Assembly: GCF_000208745.1 (NCBI RefSeq)
Contig: NC_030853.1
Location: 27,886,061-27,950,060, forward strand
Length of the DNA stretch: 64,000 nucleotides
From: Theobroma cacao
Lineage: Eukaryota > Streptophyta > Magnoliopsida > Malvales > Malvaceae
Direction of reading: 5' to 3'
Shown here: positions 43,701 through 57,708 of the stretch, piece after piece
Numbering within the stretch: position 1 is the first letter of the stretch
How the letters are laid out: each line of letters starts with the position of its first letter
The notes under the pieces: generated by a model
Databases searched by the model: none
What the model saw: only the letters and a program-made list of their open reading frames with translations
What the model was told of the DNA's origin: nothing
Position numbers and translations under genes: made by a program

Positions 43701-46700
43701 AGTTATTGAGTCATCTTTCTGTTTGTATTGCTTATAGCAGTGTACATGGGGACCTCAAAATTTTCTCTTATCATGAATTAGAGAGTGAAAATCTTGGTGT
43801 ATAAAGATTGTAGTATATGTGTTTCATATTGGAGGAACCAAATATTCACCTCATATGCTTGTTTTTTCTTTGATATTCTTCTCCTGCATGAAAGAGAAAC
43901 TTTGGTCTTCATTCAACTGTTGCAAGTCTGTAGTGTAAGGTCTGAGCTGATTTTAAGATCTGACATCCTGTTGTAGCTTTATGTTTTTTCAAAAACTATG
44001 TATTATATGTTGTCTATCTATCTTTTCTCAGGATTTTTGTTAAAGCTACGACTTTTGAATCCTGAATTTATGTCTTAATTGGTGCTTATTTGGGAGCCCC
44101 ATTTACATCACACTGCAATCCATCCCCTTCCCTAAACCCTGTGACAAATGATTATTTTGGGTGATGACGATACCATGATTTCCAATGATTTACAAAGAAG
44201 GCAAGTGTTCCTTGGAAATGCTATCATATGGAATAGGTTCATTATAATCCACTGTGCAAATTTGCTCTTAGGGCAAGTTTTTCAATTGATGCTTACAGTC
44301 TACCTATTCTGAAAGTCTCCAATATATTGGCTTTATGCCATGCACATTACTTCTGCCTTTTTCATGTGTTCAACTTATTGTCAAGCTGGTGAATATCTTT
44401 TGTTCATTGCCCTAGTTCAATCTTATAGGCTAATTCATGTGATGTCTGAGAGGAAAACCTGAATTGTTATTCTTCAATGCGCTTGATATGCAAAATTACA
44501 GGTCCTCTAAAGACTTCCCTGATATGCATGGTCTGATAATGCACACATACTACTCAGATAATGCTGACTTGCGTGTGGATCACTTAGGCTTACACAAGGC
44601 TCTCTGTGTATTAATGGGATGGAACTACTCAAAGCCTCCTGATAATTCAAAGGTCTATCGGTTCTTACCTGCAGACGAAGCAGCTGCAAACCAAGAGGAT
44701 TTGATTATGTGGCCTCCTGTGGTGATAGTGCATAATACAATTACAGGAAAGAGTAAAGATGGGCGCATGGAGGGTTTGGGAAACAAAGCAATGGATAGCA
44801 AACTAAGAGGTATAATGCGTCCCATTATTCTTTATTGTTATTGGCGTTTTGCATTGTGGTTAGTGATTTGTTTAGGAAATCCTTTTTATCTAATTAGTTC
44901 CTCTTTTCTTGCCATATAAGTTTTGAATTATGTTTTTATAGTGCATAGACTGGTTGTAATTTGTCATTAGTCAGATTCCTCATTGGATTAGTCCAATTCC
45001 ATTTTGTTATAACACAAGCTTTTGGGGATACTGCACAATTTTTCTATCTTTGTTGACCTCGAGAAGCTTTGAGTAGCGTCATTTTGAGACTCTTCCAACT
45101 CATGAAGCTATCTATCTAGCAACCTAGGAAAGCAACCAACGTACAAAGTAATAACTAAGGGAGGGGTTCATACTATCAAATTTGGTGAAAATTGAGACTG
45201 CAATTTGCACATGTTGGTTCCTTCGTTTTGCCTTCATTTGATCCTTTTAATAATAAGAATGACATGAATGTATGTTATCCCCAATTGTGGGATCATGCTC
45301 GTGCTTAGCCTTCATTGTTTCTCGCTTGAATGGTTACTATGGCCAATCCTGAACCTTTAATAGCACTTTTTAAGGTCTTAGTTTTCTCTCCCTCTTGGGT
45401 TGATGCTCTAAATTCTCTCTAACCAATATTGGTTAAGTGTTACTTTTTGTGTCTCTGACCTGATGCGATCTGCGCATTTTTGTGTGACATGGACTTGGTG
45501 ATGGGCAAAGTTCTGCTTGATCTGATCTTTAAGTGGGTCCACATTTTGTCACTGGATTAATATCAAGTTAGGAGAAACCTTCCTGCCAAGCTAGTCCTAT
45601 GGGTCTGAAGCTTGAGGCAATTTTCTCTCAAAGATTTAGCTAATGATTGCTCTATGGGTTTATGCTTACCTAACGATATTAGAATTGGGCTGGACTAGGC
45701 ATCAGATAGTCCTCAAATTGGTCCTAATTCCAGTCCAGATCAAAAGACCGGTTTTGATAAAAATCCTTGAACCTTTTTGACCTGCCTATTGAATGTATAA
45801 CCTGGTGTAACCATCTTGTTTGAAGAAACTAGCTTGGCTTCCTCTCATTCTGTGTGTAGGTGAAATTTACTTAAAATGGTAAGCAAGGGGGTTTAAAACC
45901 CTGACATGATTGGCTCCACCTCAATTGTGCTCGCCTCCAGGCCAACTTGGCTTTTGTGCTTATTATAACATGATGCAAAGTTTATTTATGCACACTTCTA
46001 TGTTATTTGTAGGCAAGTATAGTTATTTATTTTATAGCATTTCATTGAGTTTAGATATATTTGTTATATAGGCATCTTTGATGGTTAATTATGTGCATCA
46101 AGTTCAAGATACAGTTTATCCCGTCTCAGTATCAATATTTTCCTACGAAAAGATAAAAAATTTTATGTCATTGAACAGCCTTTTGCCTCGAGCTCTAAAA
46201 CTTTAATGTCCCTGAAACCTGTTCCCAAACTAATATGTCTTATTTACTTCTATTTACATACTTGTTTGCTGCATTAATGTTATGGTTTAATTTCTTCTTC
46301 ATCCTATTTTAGCTTTTGTGCCTTTTTGCTATTTATGTGTTACAGTTTAATGATTGTAGTTTTTAGAGCATTGATTCTGAACATCTTTTTCTGTACTCAA
46401 AAGTAAGTTGCAATTTTTAATGTCATATATTTTATCAATTTTGAAAATTCTTGAATTCCATCTTTAAAATTTTTTGTCCTTGTATATATGCTATTTAAGT
46501 TCTTGTGATTGTAGGGTGGTAAGTATCAGTACCAAAGGGACAGCATCCAAATATGTGTGACAAGTTACTTTTCTCTTGAAATATAGTGCAGTCAGACCCA
46601 ATCACTATCCGGTCACATTTGCTTTTGGTTTGTCATTTCATAGCTTTGCTTTGATGTTGGTGGTCTTGTTTGGCTTTGATGCAAAGATTATGAGGGTGTT

Positions 46701-48969
46701 AGGAGATTTACTTGTCAAAATGCATGAATGCTGTTTAATTGTGTTGAGAGGAATATATGGCAGTCTGAGGAAGAGCCATAGTTTTGTCATGGTTGGATTG
46801 GAGGATTTCATATTTCCAAATATACTTGTTCTCTTGAGAGCTTCTAGATGATGTTGACTGTAGTTTAGCTTGTTTTTGATTGCTTGATGTGTGCATATTT
46901 CTATATTGGTTATAGTTCCTTGTTACAGGCACTGTTGCTAATCATAGTCTACTTAAACCTGTACATGAGTACTTAAGCTGCAGGTTTTGTGTTGCTAGTC
47001 AGGCTATACCAGTTTTAGTCTTGTTTGGTTAGTAACAATTGAATTGATGATTTTAGATTTGTGGATTTTTGTTTATGTATTTACTGGAAACAATGCTAGG
47101 ATGATGCTTAAGGGGACAAAAAGAGTTTGATCTCAGCAACATGCCTTTATCTTTTCGGGAAAAATGCTTAGAGAAAGTGGGGCACTAGAGAACGCCAGGT
47201 TCCCATTATAGACAATTTTTAGCTTTTCTATTCTTGAATGATCCTTGAACAGCTGCAAATGATATCCATTTTAGTTTACTACTTTAGCAAAATGTAGGAG
47301 AAAATGCCCTATAAGTTTTTCCAATACTGAAGGTTCATGATTTCTTCACGATGTTCATTAATTTTTGCGGATAATAATTCTCAAGTCAAGTGTGTTTGAT
47401 TGAATTTTGGAGTGAGTTTGAGTAGCCTGCAGCAGTGATGGTGTTCAGAAGTTTGTTTTGTCTTTGGGAGTGGCAGGGAATATATTGTATTTTCTTTTTG
47501 TTGGTAATTGTGTAATTACTACAATTTTTGTTTGGTGGGAGGAGGATGAGTGGGCATTGGGAAAGCCCACTATGCACCACAGACATGGGCCCATAAAGAA
47601 GGTTTCACAGAAGCACACGGTCAGACCTCAGTAATGTCCATTTATTATGTTCTTGTTTGGTTGCAATATTATGAAGTACCATTAGTAGTAAGGATCATAT
47701 TTGGGATAATTAGTCATTAATCATAGAAAGAACTTAAAATTGTTTACACTGATATGTTTCCTTTCATATGGTTCACTAGCCCTTTGGTAGGCATCTGTCT
47801 CACTGATAATTATCCATTAAAATCTTTGCATGCTTAGATCTTTCTTTCTAGAATTTCCATGGTCTATCCCTGTGCATATGTGGTCATATTCTACAGGTGG
47901 CCTTTATGGACAGGACTCTTTCTTTTGTCACATTTTTTTAAACTTCTTTGTTGTGGTTCACAAACCTGTCTTTTACTCTGTTAAGTTATATATAGTTTTC
48001 TATCTGATCTCCTTGAGTTTTGAGTCTGGATTACTGTATATCTTATCATTTGGCTATATTCCATCGTACTACTCATTATGGGTAAATTTGTTTCTTATGT
48101 TCATCTTTTTGGGAACTATTTTTTGACCTATTGGAATTCAAGTTCTAGAATGAAATAGGTGGATGGCTGGATGTGTGCATGTCTTTGTGTTACTGTTTGG
48201 TGCCAGCCAGGGACAGTGGATTCTTGACCTCTTGATTCTTTATTTTAGTTGACCGATTTCAATAATTTAGCCAGTCTGTTTATGTTTTGACTTGTACCAT
48301 GTGAGTGTTTCCGCATCTTGTCCGCAGCCACTATGAGAGCCAAACTTTTTGAGGGGTCTTATGTTCGCAGAAAAAACAGTGTGTTACTGGAGCATGGTTG
48401 TATGTATGAATTGTCCACTGGTGATCTTGGAAGATGCTTTCTGTGACTATTGGGGGGATCAATATCATTATTCCTAGTATCTTGCAAAAATGTATCAATA
48501 TATCAACCCTGGACATATGATAGTCCTAAGGAGCTTCACCATGCACTTAAAAAGTTTGAACAAGTTAATTTATAATGCCATATTTCATTTTACTCTGATG
48601 CTTGTGCTTTCAGATCTTGGATTTGGAAGTGGCAAGTCAAAGTCCATGTATGGTAGAGAAGGTCATCTGGGTATTACAGTGGTCAAGTTTGCTGGTGATC
48701 AGTCAGGCCTGAAGGATGCTGTCAGGCTTGCTGAATACTTTGAGAAGGAAAACCGTGGCCGCAAGGGTTGGTCCCATGTACAGCCCTTGACGTTAGGCAA
48801 GGATGATGAAAAAAATCCCAGTCTAGTGAAGGTGGATGAGAGGACTGGAGAAAAAAAGAGGATCTTTTATGGCTATCTTGGAACAGTTGCTGATCTGGAC
48901 AAGGTTGATTTTGACATGAGGAAGAGGGTTGTGATTGAGAGTCGGAGAGAGCATAAAGGACCCAGGTAG
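40731..48969 (+). CDS. XS-domain protein with zf-XS finger, 490 aa
   Basis: Three exons: 40731-41539, 44502-44809, 48614-48969 (491 codons, in phase). The N-terminal 75 residues are rich in Pro, Ser and Lys. A conserved segment YGFHMLERRTIVLYDGSVRS follows. A CX2CX10HX4H zinc finger lies at about 264-284, with its Cys pair in exon 1 and His pair in exon 2. The XS domain (about 337-440) carries DLIMWPPVVIVHNT, GREGHLGITVVKFAGD and EYFEKENRGRKGW. XS domains (rice gene X/SGS3) bind RNA; SGS3 relatives act in small-RNA pathways. This subfamily (At3g22430-like) lacks the SGS3 coiled coil and has no assigned role that I know. Introns of 2.96 and 3.80 kb hold no other gene that I can support. Confidence 0.9.
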
Positions 48970-51455
48970 TAGCTTCTGGCTAACATTGCAAAGTACTATA
49001 ATGTATTTAATCATAGTCAATTAGTTTGTGAATAACTGGTCCATAGATTTTGTCATTTCATGGTGTTGGTAAATGATTTGCGCCTTTGTTACGGAGTTGA
49101 TGACACTATTTGGTTTTGAGTTGGCTGCCCTCTGCTTGGTCGAAAATGTAACAACATTTCTGACGCTTAGAATTTTCAAATCATATCATCTCCAAAGAAA
49201 TATAGAGGCTTTTGATCTTGGACTGTGAGTTAGCAAAGTCTTGAGATAAAAATATCTTGTCTGCATATTTTGTTGTGGGTCCAAATTGGCATCCGTTAGT
49301 CTATGTTCTGATATTCCAAATCAGTTGTGTGATTTTGGTTGTTGTGGGAGCCTATCCTTGGGCGAAACTTTGTGTTAGGAAAGGAAAAGCCTGTCCTAAA
49401 GATCACGTGGTCACCTTTAATAACACATGTAATTGTACTCTCCATTCCGTCTTTTGCATTCATTGTGCTCACGTTTGCCCTTGCGTTGGCCTCCATTCTT
49501 GTCTGATTTAATTAGGGGAAACCAATAATGCAAACCAGGGAGACTAAAGGGCAAAGGATTCAATGCCAAGTCGCTTTTGGGTGGATTGGCTTGTAGATAA
49601 TGAGCTGTATTTGGATCATAGGATCCTTTTATTAACGTAAAGAGTTGATAACTCAATATTAATGTATGCAAATGCAAAGCTCCAGTCTCTGTAATGATTA
49701 TTGTGAACGATAACCCATGTAATATTGGTCATCGAATCACATGATTAGTAGCTTTCCATCTAGTCACGTCGTTGGGGGATTCATGCATCTATAATGTAAT
49801 TTATGTCAACTTAAAAAAGAAACAAGATGTTTAATACTAATGACAAAAATCTTGACAAAATGGGGTGGGTGGGCGGGAGGATTGATTTGGATTGAGAATC
49901 TGTGGTGCGAATGAGAGAGCTTCAAAGTGGGATACCCCTCTCTGCCATTGTAGCCGTAGGTAGAGGGGGGGATGGCTCTTGGTGTTGTTGGTGTTACCCC
50001 AACTTTTATAGGCTGTATCGTTAGTGAACAAAAGAATGATGGGTGTGTGGTATCCCAACACGCAATTAGTAGTATTTTGAAGAACAATCACTATGTCTTT
50101 TTCCAAAGTATTGTCCCTGTGGAATCTTTCTTGTCCAATTCATGGGCAATTGTGCATGACATAATATATATATATATATATATAATAATTCAGACCTCCT
50201 AACATTAACAACTTTATATCCATAGACCCACCTTGCATAATGCATTTCAAGTCCCATTTATGAACCTTAACAAATTCTTATTTTTGTCACACATGCCACC
50301 GCCGCAATGAAGGCCCAGCTTTTTTCAATTTTAATGCACGTACAAAATGTTACTCCACAACTTTATTTTTATTTTTTGGGTTTTGAATAAAAAATTCCGT
50401 ATTAGAATTTAAATATTGAAAATGATTAATTCTAAATACAACATATCATCAAAATCCAAAATTATGCTTATTTTTTTCCATGTTATCAAACATTTGAATT
50501 TGAAATTGAAACCAAGATCAGCATTGTTGACTTTCCCAACCTTATCACCAAAGCTCAACCCAAGGTTCAAAAATTTTTCCAGCCCTCCCACATGAAAAAG
50601 CCAAATGGGGGAACCAACTACCTACCCTCCCTCCCATATTTAATTCCCACCCATTTGTGAAACACCATCATTGGGCCCTCATGCTCACGTGTCAAAAGCA
50701 TACAGCCCTCAGAAAGGGTCCCACCACCCAAGAATGGACCCCAAGTTTACCCATCTTCATCGGCTAGGGAAGGTGATCTCGTCTCCTGTCATCCCAAACA
50801 ATCTTTGATGTCATTTGTCCTTTTTAACAAACGAACGCGCGTGCCGCTGTTCCCATTCTCAGACTTCACCACAGACTTCCTTCTCTATTTTCCCATTTAT
50901 CTTGAATAGTTTTTCTATTTTTATTTTCCTTCCTATAACAATTTGTCTTTACTTTTTCTGACTCTTCCCATGTGGGTATGCTCAGTTCCCTCCCCACTGG
51001 CCCACCTCCCCTTTACTTTTCCCAGCTTGTGCCTCCCATCCCCCTCTCTCTTTCTTCCCTGTTTGCTTTTCTTTTTCTTTTCTGGTCTGACTTCGGTTTC
51101 CGGGAAAGCACTCCACCACTTGTCTTTTAACACCAATCAAACACCCCCCTTGTCCATATCCTACGCACCTTCACCCGCTCGTGCACTTTAGCTCCAGCAC
51201 CCTGTAGTGCGCACTTGTTATCGTACACACCCCCGGTCTAAGATAGAGACCACCATTACCTGCAATATCTAGTCGCCGTTACACGTGTCGTATTCTGAAA
51301 GATCCACGCCAGCATCTGCCGAAGCTTTTTATCTTCCTGTGTTCCTCCGTTTTTAGGGTTTCTAATCTCTCTCCTCTTTTCTTTCTTTCATTTCCTTCCT
51401 TTGGGATTACTGAGTCACCGAACGAGTTAAAGAAAGACAGAGAAGTTCACCAACC
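48970..51455. other. Intergenic region, XS gene / FRL4
   Basis: 3' UTR of the XS gene, then AT-rich spacer with a TA microsatellite (50164-50184). From about 50820 it becomes C/T-rich, and a TAGGGTTT motif near 51354 marks the likely FRL4 leader. No other gene seen. Confidence 0.5.
50164..50184. repeat. (AT)n microsatellite
   Basis: AT run of about 21 bp in intergenic DNA. Confidence 0.9.
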
Positions 51456-54400
51456 ATGGGGTCGATCCCCGATCCGGGCGAGTTGACAGAGTTAACTCAT
51501 CCGAGTTTCGACGAGTTCCAGCGTCAAACGTCTCTGATGACGAGCTGCACTCTCCTCTGGAAAGAACTCTCCGATCACATCAACTCACTCGAGCAAAACC
51601 TGGTGAGACAATCGGAGGCCTTAAAACGCAAAATTGAAACACTAGACTCGGAAACCAAGGCCTCACTCGACTCACTCAAGAAGCGCGAACACAGCATCGA
51701 GGACAGCGTGAAGATCGCACTCGACCGAGTCGAGTTCCACACAAAAGCCGCCCTGAAAACCCTTAGCGACGACGTTGAAGACAATCCTGATGGCGAGGTC
51801 GACGACGGGGACGGTCTTTTGCAACTCCTAAAATCAACGTGCTTAAAAATGGAAGCTAAAGAGTTCTGGAACTTCGTGACTGGCAAAAAGAAAGAAATTG
51901 ACTTGCTAAGGGAGAAAATTCCGGCAGCTTTATCAGAATGTGTTGATCCGGCCAGGTTCGTTATGGAGGCGATATCGGAGGTATTTCCGGTGGATAAAAG
52001 AGGGAATGAGAGAGGAAATGATTTAGGATGGGCTTGTGTTTTAATTCTGGAAAGCTTGATTCCGGTGGTGGTTGATCCGGTGATCGGAAAGTCGAGGATG
52101 CTGGTTACGCCGAGTGTGAAGGAGAAGGCAAAAGAAATCGCAGAGACGTGGAAAAAGAGCCTTGAAGAGAGAGGAGGGATTGAGAATGTGAAGACTCCGG
52201 ATGTTCATACTTTTCTGCAACATTTGGTTACGTTTGGGATTGTTAAGAAAGAGGATCTGGAGCTTTATAGGAAGCTTGTTGTTGGTTCTGCCTGGAGGAA
52301 ACAAATGCCTAAACTTGCCGTTTCGCTTGGCCTCGGTGACAAAATGCCTGGTATTTGATTTCTTTTGTTGAGATGAAATTACTTTTTTTTTTAATGTTCT
52401 TATTTTCTGTTAGTGAGTACTATCATGGAGTTTCAAACTTGTTGCAGCTTATTACAGTATTCTAGGAGTCGATGGTTATGTTTCATTGTGATGGTGTTTT
52501 GAAAGTGATTATATTGTCTGATTAATTTGATCTTGGTGTCAAAACTTTCAGAATGAACTTAAGAGTTGTAAAGATAAGATTTTTAGGGTATTTCATGAGT
52601 TATGTTGCTTATATTCGAGACTCAGTGTTAGATACAGGCATGTGTCTGACATGGGATATGTTCAATTTCTTTCAAAGTTTTTCCTTATATTTAGGGAGGA
52701 GTGAAAACTCCATATGCATGTCTGTCAGATATTTGCTGGACATGGGTACTCGTGCAAGAATTAAGAGTTGGAGCAATAGTTGACTAGCATAATTAAGTGA
52801 CTTGTAACCTAGGATGTTAATTAGCTGTTGCATGTTGCCTTAACTTGTTGGTAAGCATGTGCTTTTTCTTTTGTAAGCCAACATGCTTTGGAGATGGTTC
52901 GTGTTTGTTACTTGGTGTTTTTGGAAAGTATACGGTATGTCTTTAGTGGAACCATTTAAAGAACTTATATCTTGATGCACTTTTACCATTTAGGGACATG
53001 TGGGCTGCATGTTGTGAAGAGTGTACCTGCTGGTTTTTGTGGTTTAAATAGAACAAGATACTAGAACTTTATGTTAAGATCAGTGAAGCTATATGTTCAT
53101 AGGATCTGATATATATCAAGTTGTTCGTTAAAGCCAAGGGTTGTGTTAGTTTAGTACTGGGTAAAGAGTGAATTCCAAGGTGTAGGTATTGTAGCCAAAC
53201 AGATGTAGCTTGCATAATTCTAACAAGTAAAGATTCATTGTCTTTTTTAATGTCTATATCACCATTTAATCCATAAACATGGTCAACATTTCATCGAAAA
53301 ACATTGCTTATACTGGACTGTTGTGTTTTTGGAAGCTCTCTTATGGGTTTTTACCATTTGTGCTCAAAATCATTCCATTAAGGTACAATTGTAAAATTGA
53401 GTTTCTAATGCATTTAATTCTCCACTACAGACATGATTGAAGAATTGGTCAGTAAGGGACAGCAGCTTGATGCAGTTCATTTCACTTATGAAGTTGGCCT
53501 TGTAGACAAGTTCCCTCCTGTACCCCTGCTCAAAGCTTTCCTGAGGGATGCAAAGAAAGCTGCGTCTTCTATTTTAGAAGATCCCAGTAATGCCGGCCGG
53601 GCTGCGGTATTCCCCTATTTACTCATAGTGATCATTTATTTGTTTAATTCTTACTATATCTGATTTTGAATTATCCTATCTTTTCTTGATTAGATGTTTG
53701 ATGCCAGGTTTCACTCCTGGGGTTTGCTGTAAGAATACTTGAATTCATTTTGTCTCATTGCAGTCATATATTTGCATATTTGTGGAAGTAAATTAAACTG
53801 AGATGTTTTTGATAAAGCATGCCTAATATGGGTAAATGTTATTGCCATTTTATGTTTCTCTTCTGGGACGGGGAATGGGGATGTGAGATTTTGGCTGGAT
53901 TAAAATTCTTTGCCTTCCTTTTTATCTCCTAGTTCATGCTAAATATCATGAATAGGTAGTATTCTATTGACAAATAGGTCGATGAGTTTCATTGCTTGTC
54001 TATGCCTTTCTTTTAAATTTTTCTTCATTTGTAGCAGTTATATTACAATTAACAAATAATGTTTATTCTTGATATTTGCAGCAACTTGCTGCACGCAAGG
54101 AGCAATCAGCACTTCGGGCTGTCATCAAGTGCATTGAAGAGTACAAACTTGAGGCTGAGTTTCCACCTGAAAACCTCAAGAAACGCCTTGAACAGCTAGA
54201 GAAGACCAAGACTGAGAAGAGGAAGGCAGCTGCAGTCCCTGCTAATAAGCGAACGCGGGCTAGTAATGGCGGTCCTATGCCTCCAGCTAAAGCTGGCCGT
54301 TTGATGAATGCATATGTCTCATCCTTTCCTGCACCTCCTACATTTGTTAGGTCTCCTTCACACACTCAATACCCTGCAGCAGTCCCAGCATACCCATCCC

Positions 54401-54573
54401 CACCTGCCATGTATGGAAGCAGGAGCCCACCGACCAATCCCTATGCTTATTCACCAGAAGCAGCGCCTCCTCCCCTTTCTGGTTCTTACCCTGGTGCTCC
54501 CATGAACTATCCTGCATATGGGGGTTATGGCAATGGTTTGGCACCAGCTTATCAGCAGGCTTACTACCGATAG
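51456..54573 (+). CDS. FRL4: FRIGIDA-like protein 4, 520 aa
   Basis: Three exons: 51456-52350, 53431-53606, 54082-54573 (521 codons, in phase). The N-terminal coiled coil (about 30-110) is followed by the FRIGIDA domain: KMEAKEFWNFVTGKKKEID, IPAALSECVDPARFVMEAI, GLVDKFPPVPLLKAFLRDAK and QSALRAVIKCIEEYKLE. A basic KRKAAA...NKRTR segment and a C-terminal low-complexity region rich in Pro, Tyr, Ser and Ala complete it. FRIGIDA-family proteins act as scaffolds that raise expression of flowering repressors; family 4 members are widely conserved and their own role is less clear. The neighbouring XS and uL18 genes match the Arabidopsis order around At3g22440. Confidence 0.95.
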
Positions 54574-55826
54574 ACAATGACTACTCTGGAGATGGTAACC
54601 ACTGATATGATGACTACCGACCAATCTAAGTTTCTTTCTAAAATGGTTTGTTTGTAATCACTAACCGTTTTAATGGTAGCGATGTCTGTGTGTTAATTAA
54701 AACTGTTCTTCTTCTTACTTTGCCGTGGTGAGAAGCTGTATTTCTAATGTTGATTAAACTTTAGTACTAGGTGATTGTGAAGTAATCACGATGGAAGCAT
54801 AACAATGTCTAAACTCAAGACAACCATGTAGGATTAGTTGTAGAAAGATGTACTTCTGTTTATCTGAGTCTTTACATCCATGTTTTTTACTTGCGTTCAA
54901 ATAGAACCAAATGCCATCTGGGGAATCTTTTTGGCGGTTTGGTAATTTCAATTTTCTTTCTTTCAAAAGGTGGTTTAATCATTAGAAGATGGTGTTGGAT
55001 TCCGTTTGAGCATACCTATTCTTTTTAAAGGAAAGATTGATTGTCGTGGGGACTTTAGGTCTCAAAAATTTTATTTGGCAACCTAAAATATAGTGTCCAG
55101 CTCGTTGTACAGCCTTAAGATGTCTCTCCATGACCATTGTTGTAGGTGGGCTAGGGTTGCACACCAACACAACTGGCTAAGTGAAACAGAGAGTGGGGTG
55201 GGGGAGGTTTTGGTGGGGAAGCGTTCTCTATTTGTCTTGAGTATTTTTGGAGGAATTTAAGCTCTTGACAATATGCCTAGGTACGACTTAGCACGTAGAA
55301 AACCCATTTATCTGCGATTGTAAGCTTTGGATTCTAATACTAAATCTTTTTATATGCTACCATTACCATTTATAAAACCTTGAAAGGCCCTGAATGTATG
55401 GAAAAAGATCCGAATATTTTGAAATGGCCCAGAATTGAACAAAACCACCTCTCCCTAAGGGCCCCCATCCCTTAAAATCAAGTGTTTGGTTGACCCGGAT
55501 CTAAGGCCTGAAGCACGACTATAAATTTTCAATGGGTACTGCAAACGGTCTTTTCTTCACTTCAGCTTTTCTCATTTCTCCCTTCCGTGTGCTGCACCCA
55601 TAGATGATAGACGCATCTGGTTTGGGAGCTTAGGAGATTGCTTCTTGAAGTAAAAGTAGGCTTTCCACTCATTAAAAGCCACCGCCAACCATCAACTTCA
55701 TTTTTTGATGGTTACGGAAGAGGCGAATCTTCGTGGTATACCATCTTTTTGATGATTTGCCACTGAAAGCTTCTTCGGTCCTGCCAATTTCGCTCCTTTG
55801 CCGCCAACTAACAACCCCAATCCAGA
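54574..55826. other. Intergenic region, FRL4 / uL18-like
   Basis: FRL4 3' UTR followed by spacer and the uL18-like promoter. No other feature recognised. Confidence 0.5.
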
Positions 55827-56861
55827 ATGACGTTACATTTGCTTAGAAAAGCCATTGCGTTCCCATCAATTGGGAATTCTGGTTGCCTTGCAAGACTCCG
55901 TAATTTTTGCTCAAGGGTCCCTCCAATTGCCTGTAACGAGGATATCAAGCCAATCCCATCAACAAACTACTCCAGTAGGATTCATCTTTCTCCTTTGTTA
56001 AATGATAACTCTTCTCACTTGGGTCGTTATGATATTGAGCTTGTGGACGATGAAACCTGGCAAGTTTCATCGGGTTTAGTTCATGCCTATAAAGGATTTG
56101 ATAGGGAAATAGAAACAAGACCCTTTATGGAAGCAGTTGATCAAAGGGTAGCTAATGCTTCTACTACAATTGAAGATGGTCAAGACTTTGATGACATTGA
56201 TAATATGAGAATTCGGGGTAACCTTTTTTATAAAATCGACCGTGGTTCCAAAGAGTTCGAGGAGTATGCTTATGACTTTCACAGGAAGAAAGGTTCCAAG
56301 AATAAGGGTGATCGTAAAGAAAGCGAAAAGGAGTCTTTAAAGAAGAAGGATGATCCTAAAGAAAGCAAAAGGAATGACAAGTCAAATGTTAAAACGCTTG
56401 AAGTTGTTAGAAATAGAAGTGTTAGTAATATTCTTGACAAAGTGGAGGGTTGCTCTGTTGAGAAAAAGAAGGTTAGGTCTCCTACTTTTAATCAACTTAC
56501 GGGTCCTTACCATGAACCCTTTTGCCTGGACATTTATATATCAAAAGCATCTGTTCGTGCCTGTATCATCCACCGGGCGACTAGCAAGGTTGTTGCTGTA
56601 GCGCATTCTATTTCTAAGGATATGAAATTTGATTTAGGTTCGACTAGAAATGCATCCGCTTGTGCTGCTGTTGGAGAAATTTTAGCTCAGAGGGCATTGG
56701 ATGATGATATCCATGATGTGATTTACACACCAAGGAAAGGGGACAGATTAGAGGGGAAGCTTCAGTTTGTTCTTCAGTCTATAATTGATAACGGTGTAAA
56801 TGTGAAGGTTAAGCTTAAACAAAGAAGAACCAAAACAGCAGCGCAGGCATCTACAACTTAA
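55827..56861 (+). CDS. uL18 (L18p/L5e) family protein, probably mitochondrial, 344 aa
   Basis: Single exon. The first 30 residues (MTLHLLRKAIAFPSIGNSGC) are basic, Ser-rich and lack acidic residues, as in mitochondrial presequences. A long Lys/Glu/Asp-rich linker occupies about 150-225. The C-terminal third is an L18-like fold: PFCLDIYISKASVRACIIHR, VVAVAHSISKDMKFDL, SACAAVGEILAQRALDDDIH and a basic end. Bacterial L18 binds 5S rRNA; proteins like this one have an extra N-terminal half and are annotated only as L18p/L5e family, so an actual place in the organellar ribosome is inferred. The locus sits between FRL4 and the cysteine synthase region, as around At3g22450 in Arabidopsis. Confidence 0.85.
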   Translation: MTLHLLRKAIAFPSIGNSGCLARLRNFCSRVPPIACNEDIKPIPSTNYSSRIHLSPLLNDNSSHLGRYDIELVDDETWQVSSGLVHAYKGFDREIETRPFMEAVDQRVANASTTIEDGQDFDDIDNMRIRGNLFYKIDRGSKEFEEYAYDFHRKKGSKNKGDRKESEKESLKKKDDPKESKRNDKSNVKTLEVVRNRSVSNILDKVEGCSVEKKKVRSPTFNQLTGPYHEPFCLDIYISKASVRACIIHRATSKVVAVAHSISKDMKFDLGSTRNASACAAVGEILAQRALDDDIHDVIYTPRKGDRLEGKLQFVLQSIIDNGVNVKVKLKQRRTKTAAQASTT

Positions 56862-57708
56862 AACCATCTATTTGGTTGTCTTGGTTCTCTTATCAAGTCC
56901 ACTTGATTATATCTTGACTACATACTAAACTGTTACATTGATTGTATGAAATCACTGCCCTGATGCTGCAATGTCAGATCATAGCAAGCAGTTGCTTGTT
57001 CTTTCTCTTCGGGGTAGCAGTAACTTCTAATAGATTTCTGCCGACAAAAAGGAGAAGTGATCATTGCTACTCATATTGTAATGAAATGGGTGTTTCCTCC
57101 TCTGTCTTCTGGATTGCAAAGTAGAGTGCAAAAGAAAAAAAGCTGCCTGGCTTCTCACATATTTGGTTATTTGCGGGTTAGTTGATGTAGCAGCTGCATC
57201 TTCGAAAGGTTTCTAATTTAGTTTTCCAAGATGTTGGGGACTGCAACTTCGTTGCCAAAGTAGAATTTTCTGTACAATCTCATCTTTTTTTTCCTTATCT
57301 AATACCATCTAATACTTTAGATTTGAATAATACTTAGTGCTGAAATATCATCAGATTGTGTCTCAATCCACTGCACTTGTTATATTCATAAAGAATCCAA
57401 CAATGGAGGATCAATTGGGGATCATTCACCTCCTTCACAATAATCTCGGTTATAATCATTATAATGAATTTGAATGGACGATGAGTGAATGATGCAAATT
57501 AATTTTTTTCAAGGAATATTACAATGCTAGTTGATGAGATAATCCTAGTACTGTCTTGTCATGATTAGGGACCGACAAACATAAATTTCCAGTCGAATTT
57601 TACCTCTAAAAGTATCCAATAAGCTAACACCAACTCATTCTAGAACAAGGATAGTCTCGAACGTACACAAACCTTTTAGTGACCGAAAAAGCAAGCACAA
57701 CCAACAAT
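56862..57708. other. Convergent intergenic region, uL18-like / FdC1
   Basis: Contains the two 3' UTRs. No gene or repeat recognised. Confidence 0.5.

Noticed and set aside
46576..48126. Open frames of 91 and 98 codons inside intron 2 of the XS gene
   Set aside because: Hydrophobic T-rich translations with no splice-consistent neighbours or recognisable domain.
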